Of a stretch of 14,427 nucleotides of DNA, positions 13,421 through 14,427 are shown one piece after another. Position 1 is the first letter of the stretch; every line of letters begins with the position of its first letter. Made by a program: the position numbers and the translations under genes. The notes under the pieces are model-generated. The model made no database searches, was not told the DNA's origin, and was given only the letters and a program-made list of their open reading frames with translations. This DNA is from an uncultured delta proteobacterium (GTDB lineage: Bacteria > Myxococcota_A > Bradymonadia > REDH01), in contig CAIWGR010000577.1 in NCBI GenBank assembly GCA_903912275.1, positions 1 to 14,427 on the forward strand, in the 5' to 3' direction.

Positions 13421-14427
13421 ATGCAGTCTTCCCGCATTCCGCTTCTGGCAGGCATTCTCGCCGCCTTCCTCGCGATGCTGACCTTTCAGTCAGCGCTCAA
13501 CGCAGGACTCGCCTTCGATGATCTCATCTTCTGGCGCGATACCTCGTGCTGGCGCGTCGACACCTGGCGCGAGATTCTCTCCCTGCCGAGCATCGACGCC
13601 TGCTCCTATCGTCCCGTCCGCTACATGTCGCTCGCCGTCGACTACCGCATCTGGGGCCGCGAGATCTATGGCTACCACCTCACCAACATCCTCCTCCACA
13701 CGCTCACAACCTTCCTCGTCTACCAGCTCATCCGGCGCGTGATACGCGACCCCCGCGCCGCAGCGATCGGCACCATCCTGTGGGCGATTCACCCCGTTCA
13801 CACCGACGCAGTCACCTACATGTCCGGGCGACGCGACCTCCTCGTTACCCTCTTCTACGTCGCTGCATTGCTCGCCGCGCCGCAGGCCTCCCAAACCACC
13901 GCGCGGAAATGGCTCGGCGGCCTCCTCGCCGGCCTCTGCTTCCTGCTCGGCATGCTCAGCAAGGAGATGGCGGCAACCCTGCCGGCCACCCTCATGCTCA
14001 TGGTGGCGCTCGCTCCCATGATGACCGCAGCCAGCGACGGAGCCGCCTTTCCGAGCCCATGGCGCCCCATCCTCCACGCGGTCTACCGCTACTTCATCCC
14101 CATCACCATCGTCACCGGCGCCAGCGTCATCTTTGTGCTCTGGGCCGTGAAGGTCGGCCATGTCACCCAGATCTCCCAGAACATCCGAGGCAACAGCCTC
14201 CACACCCATGTCGCGACCGTCATGGCCGCCTACGGCCGCTACCTGGAACTCATCCTGTTCCCCGCGCGACTCATCGGCGACTACAGCGCCTTCCCCAACG
14301 CGACCGGCTTCTTGGATCCCCGCGCACTCGTAGGCCTCGCCTTTGTCGGCCTCATCTGGCTGGGCGGACTTCTCGCCGTATCCCGCGCCCCCATCGTTGC
14401 ATTCGGCCTGCTCTTCTTTGGCGTGAC
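13421..14427 (+). CDS. TMTC-like GT-C glycosyltransferase (O-mannosyltransferase type), N-terminal part
   Basis: The first 335 residues of a polytopic membrane protein, cut by the right edge. After the first membrane segment (about 8-24) comes the loop GLAFDDLIFWRD (29-40), where the Asp33-Asp34 pair fits the acidic catalytic or metal site of GT-C enzymes. YRPVRYMSLAVDY (63-75), GYHLTNILLHTL (84-95), HPVHTDAVTYMSGRRDLL (124-141) and LSKEMA (179-184) match the TMTC/DUF1736-type pattern. Known: TMTC proteins use a polyprenyl-linked sugar to glycosylate proteins outside the cytoplasm, and bacterial relatives often carry C-terminal TPRs, which here would be off the edge. Inferred: a protein or glycan glycosyltransferase working with the divergent operon. 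The ATG at 13421 is the only good start, though no ribosome binding site is visible. Confidence 0.85.
   Translation, partial: MQSSRIPLLAGILAAFLAMLTFQSALNAGLAFDDLIFWRDTSCWRVDTWREILSLPSIDACSYRPVRYMSLAVDYRIWGREIYGYHLTNILLHTLTTFLVYQLIRRVIRDPRAAAIGTILWAIHPVHTDAVTYMSGRRDLLVTLFYVAALLAAPQASQTTARKWLGGLLAGLCFLLGMLSKEMAATLPATLMLMVALAPMMTAASDGAAFPSPWRPILHAVYRYFIPITIVTGASVIFVLWAVKVGHVTQISQNIRGNSLHTHVATVMAAYGRYLELILFPARLIGDYSAFPNATGFLDPRALVGLAFVGLIWLGGLLAVSRAPIVAFGLLFFGV

Noticed and set aside
13490..14209. Minus-strand frame of 239 codons opposite the TMTC-like gene
   Set aside because: Asp/Glu/Gly/Val-rich product typical of the reverse of a membrane-protein gene; the plus strand has conserved GT-C motifs.
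1..14427. CRISPR array, IS element, tRNA or integration site
   Set aside because: Apart from the two-copy 18-bp duplication I saw no regularly spaced repeats, transposase motifs, tRNA-like cloverleaf or att-like repeats; gene style looks uniform across the window.

Overview
The window is GC-rich and bacterial, with ten protein-coding genes packed tightly together. No tRNA, rRNA, CRISPR array or insertion sequence is visible. Several features point to a myxobacterium-like or other deltaproteobacterial-type organism (Myxococcota or Bradymonadota-like). One exported enzyme ends in a MYXO-CTERM-like tail (Cys, hydrophobic helix, Arg cluster). Two exported lipoproteins carry acidic Gly/Ser linkers of the EGSGSG type just after the lipobox. 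The affiliation is an inference from protein style; no marker gene settles it.

Layout. 1-854 (-): N-terminal part of topoisomerase I (topA), running off the left edge. 855-1043: short, hairpin-rich intergenic region. 1044-5952 (-): a cobalamin-controlled unit. It starts with a clear E. coli btuB-type adenosylcobalamin riboswitch (about 5952-5822), followed by a TonB-dependent receptor with a TTG start, a seven-bladed beta-propeller lipoprotein (ATGA overlap) and a secreted family I lipase-like lipoprotein (32-bp gap). 5953-6073: divergent spacer with two hairpins. 6074-6919 (+): a class I SAM-dependent methyltransferase. 6872-13312 (-): a four-gene chain in which each junction is a 4-bp ATGA overlap, in transcription order a COG5610-type HAD-like protein, a family 4 glycosyltransferase, a DUF2079 polytopic membrane protein and a zinc-dependent phospholipase C-like exported enzyme with the MYXO-CTERM-like tail. 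13421-end (+): the N-terminal part of a TMTC-like GT-C glycosyltransferase, divergent from the chain and cut by the right edge.

How the genes may work together. The riboswitch makes the left unit a vitamin B12 acquisition system: an outer-membrane transporter plus a propeller lipoprotein that looks like an analogue of the Bacteroides surface B12-capture protein BtuG. The lipase-like third gene is unexpected in that setting. The right half reads as cell-surface glycan or glycoprotein assembly (GT4, COG5610, DUF2079, TMTC-like GT-C, methyltransferase), with a phospholipase C-like enzyme translationally coupled to it. The two most interesting points are the BtuB/BtuG-like/lipase unit under B12 control and the four-gene coupled chain ending in a surface-sorted phospholipase-like enzyme.
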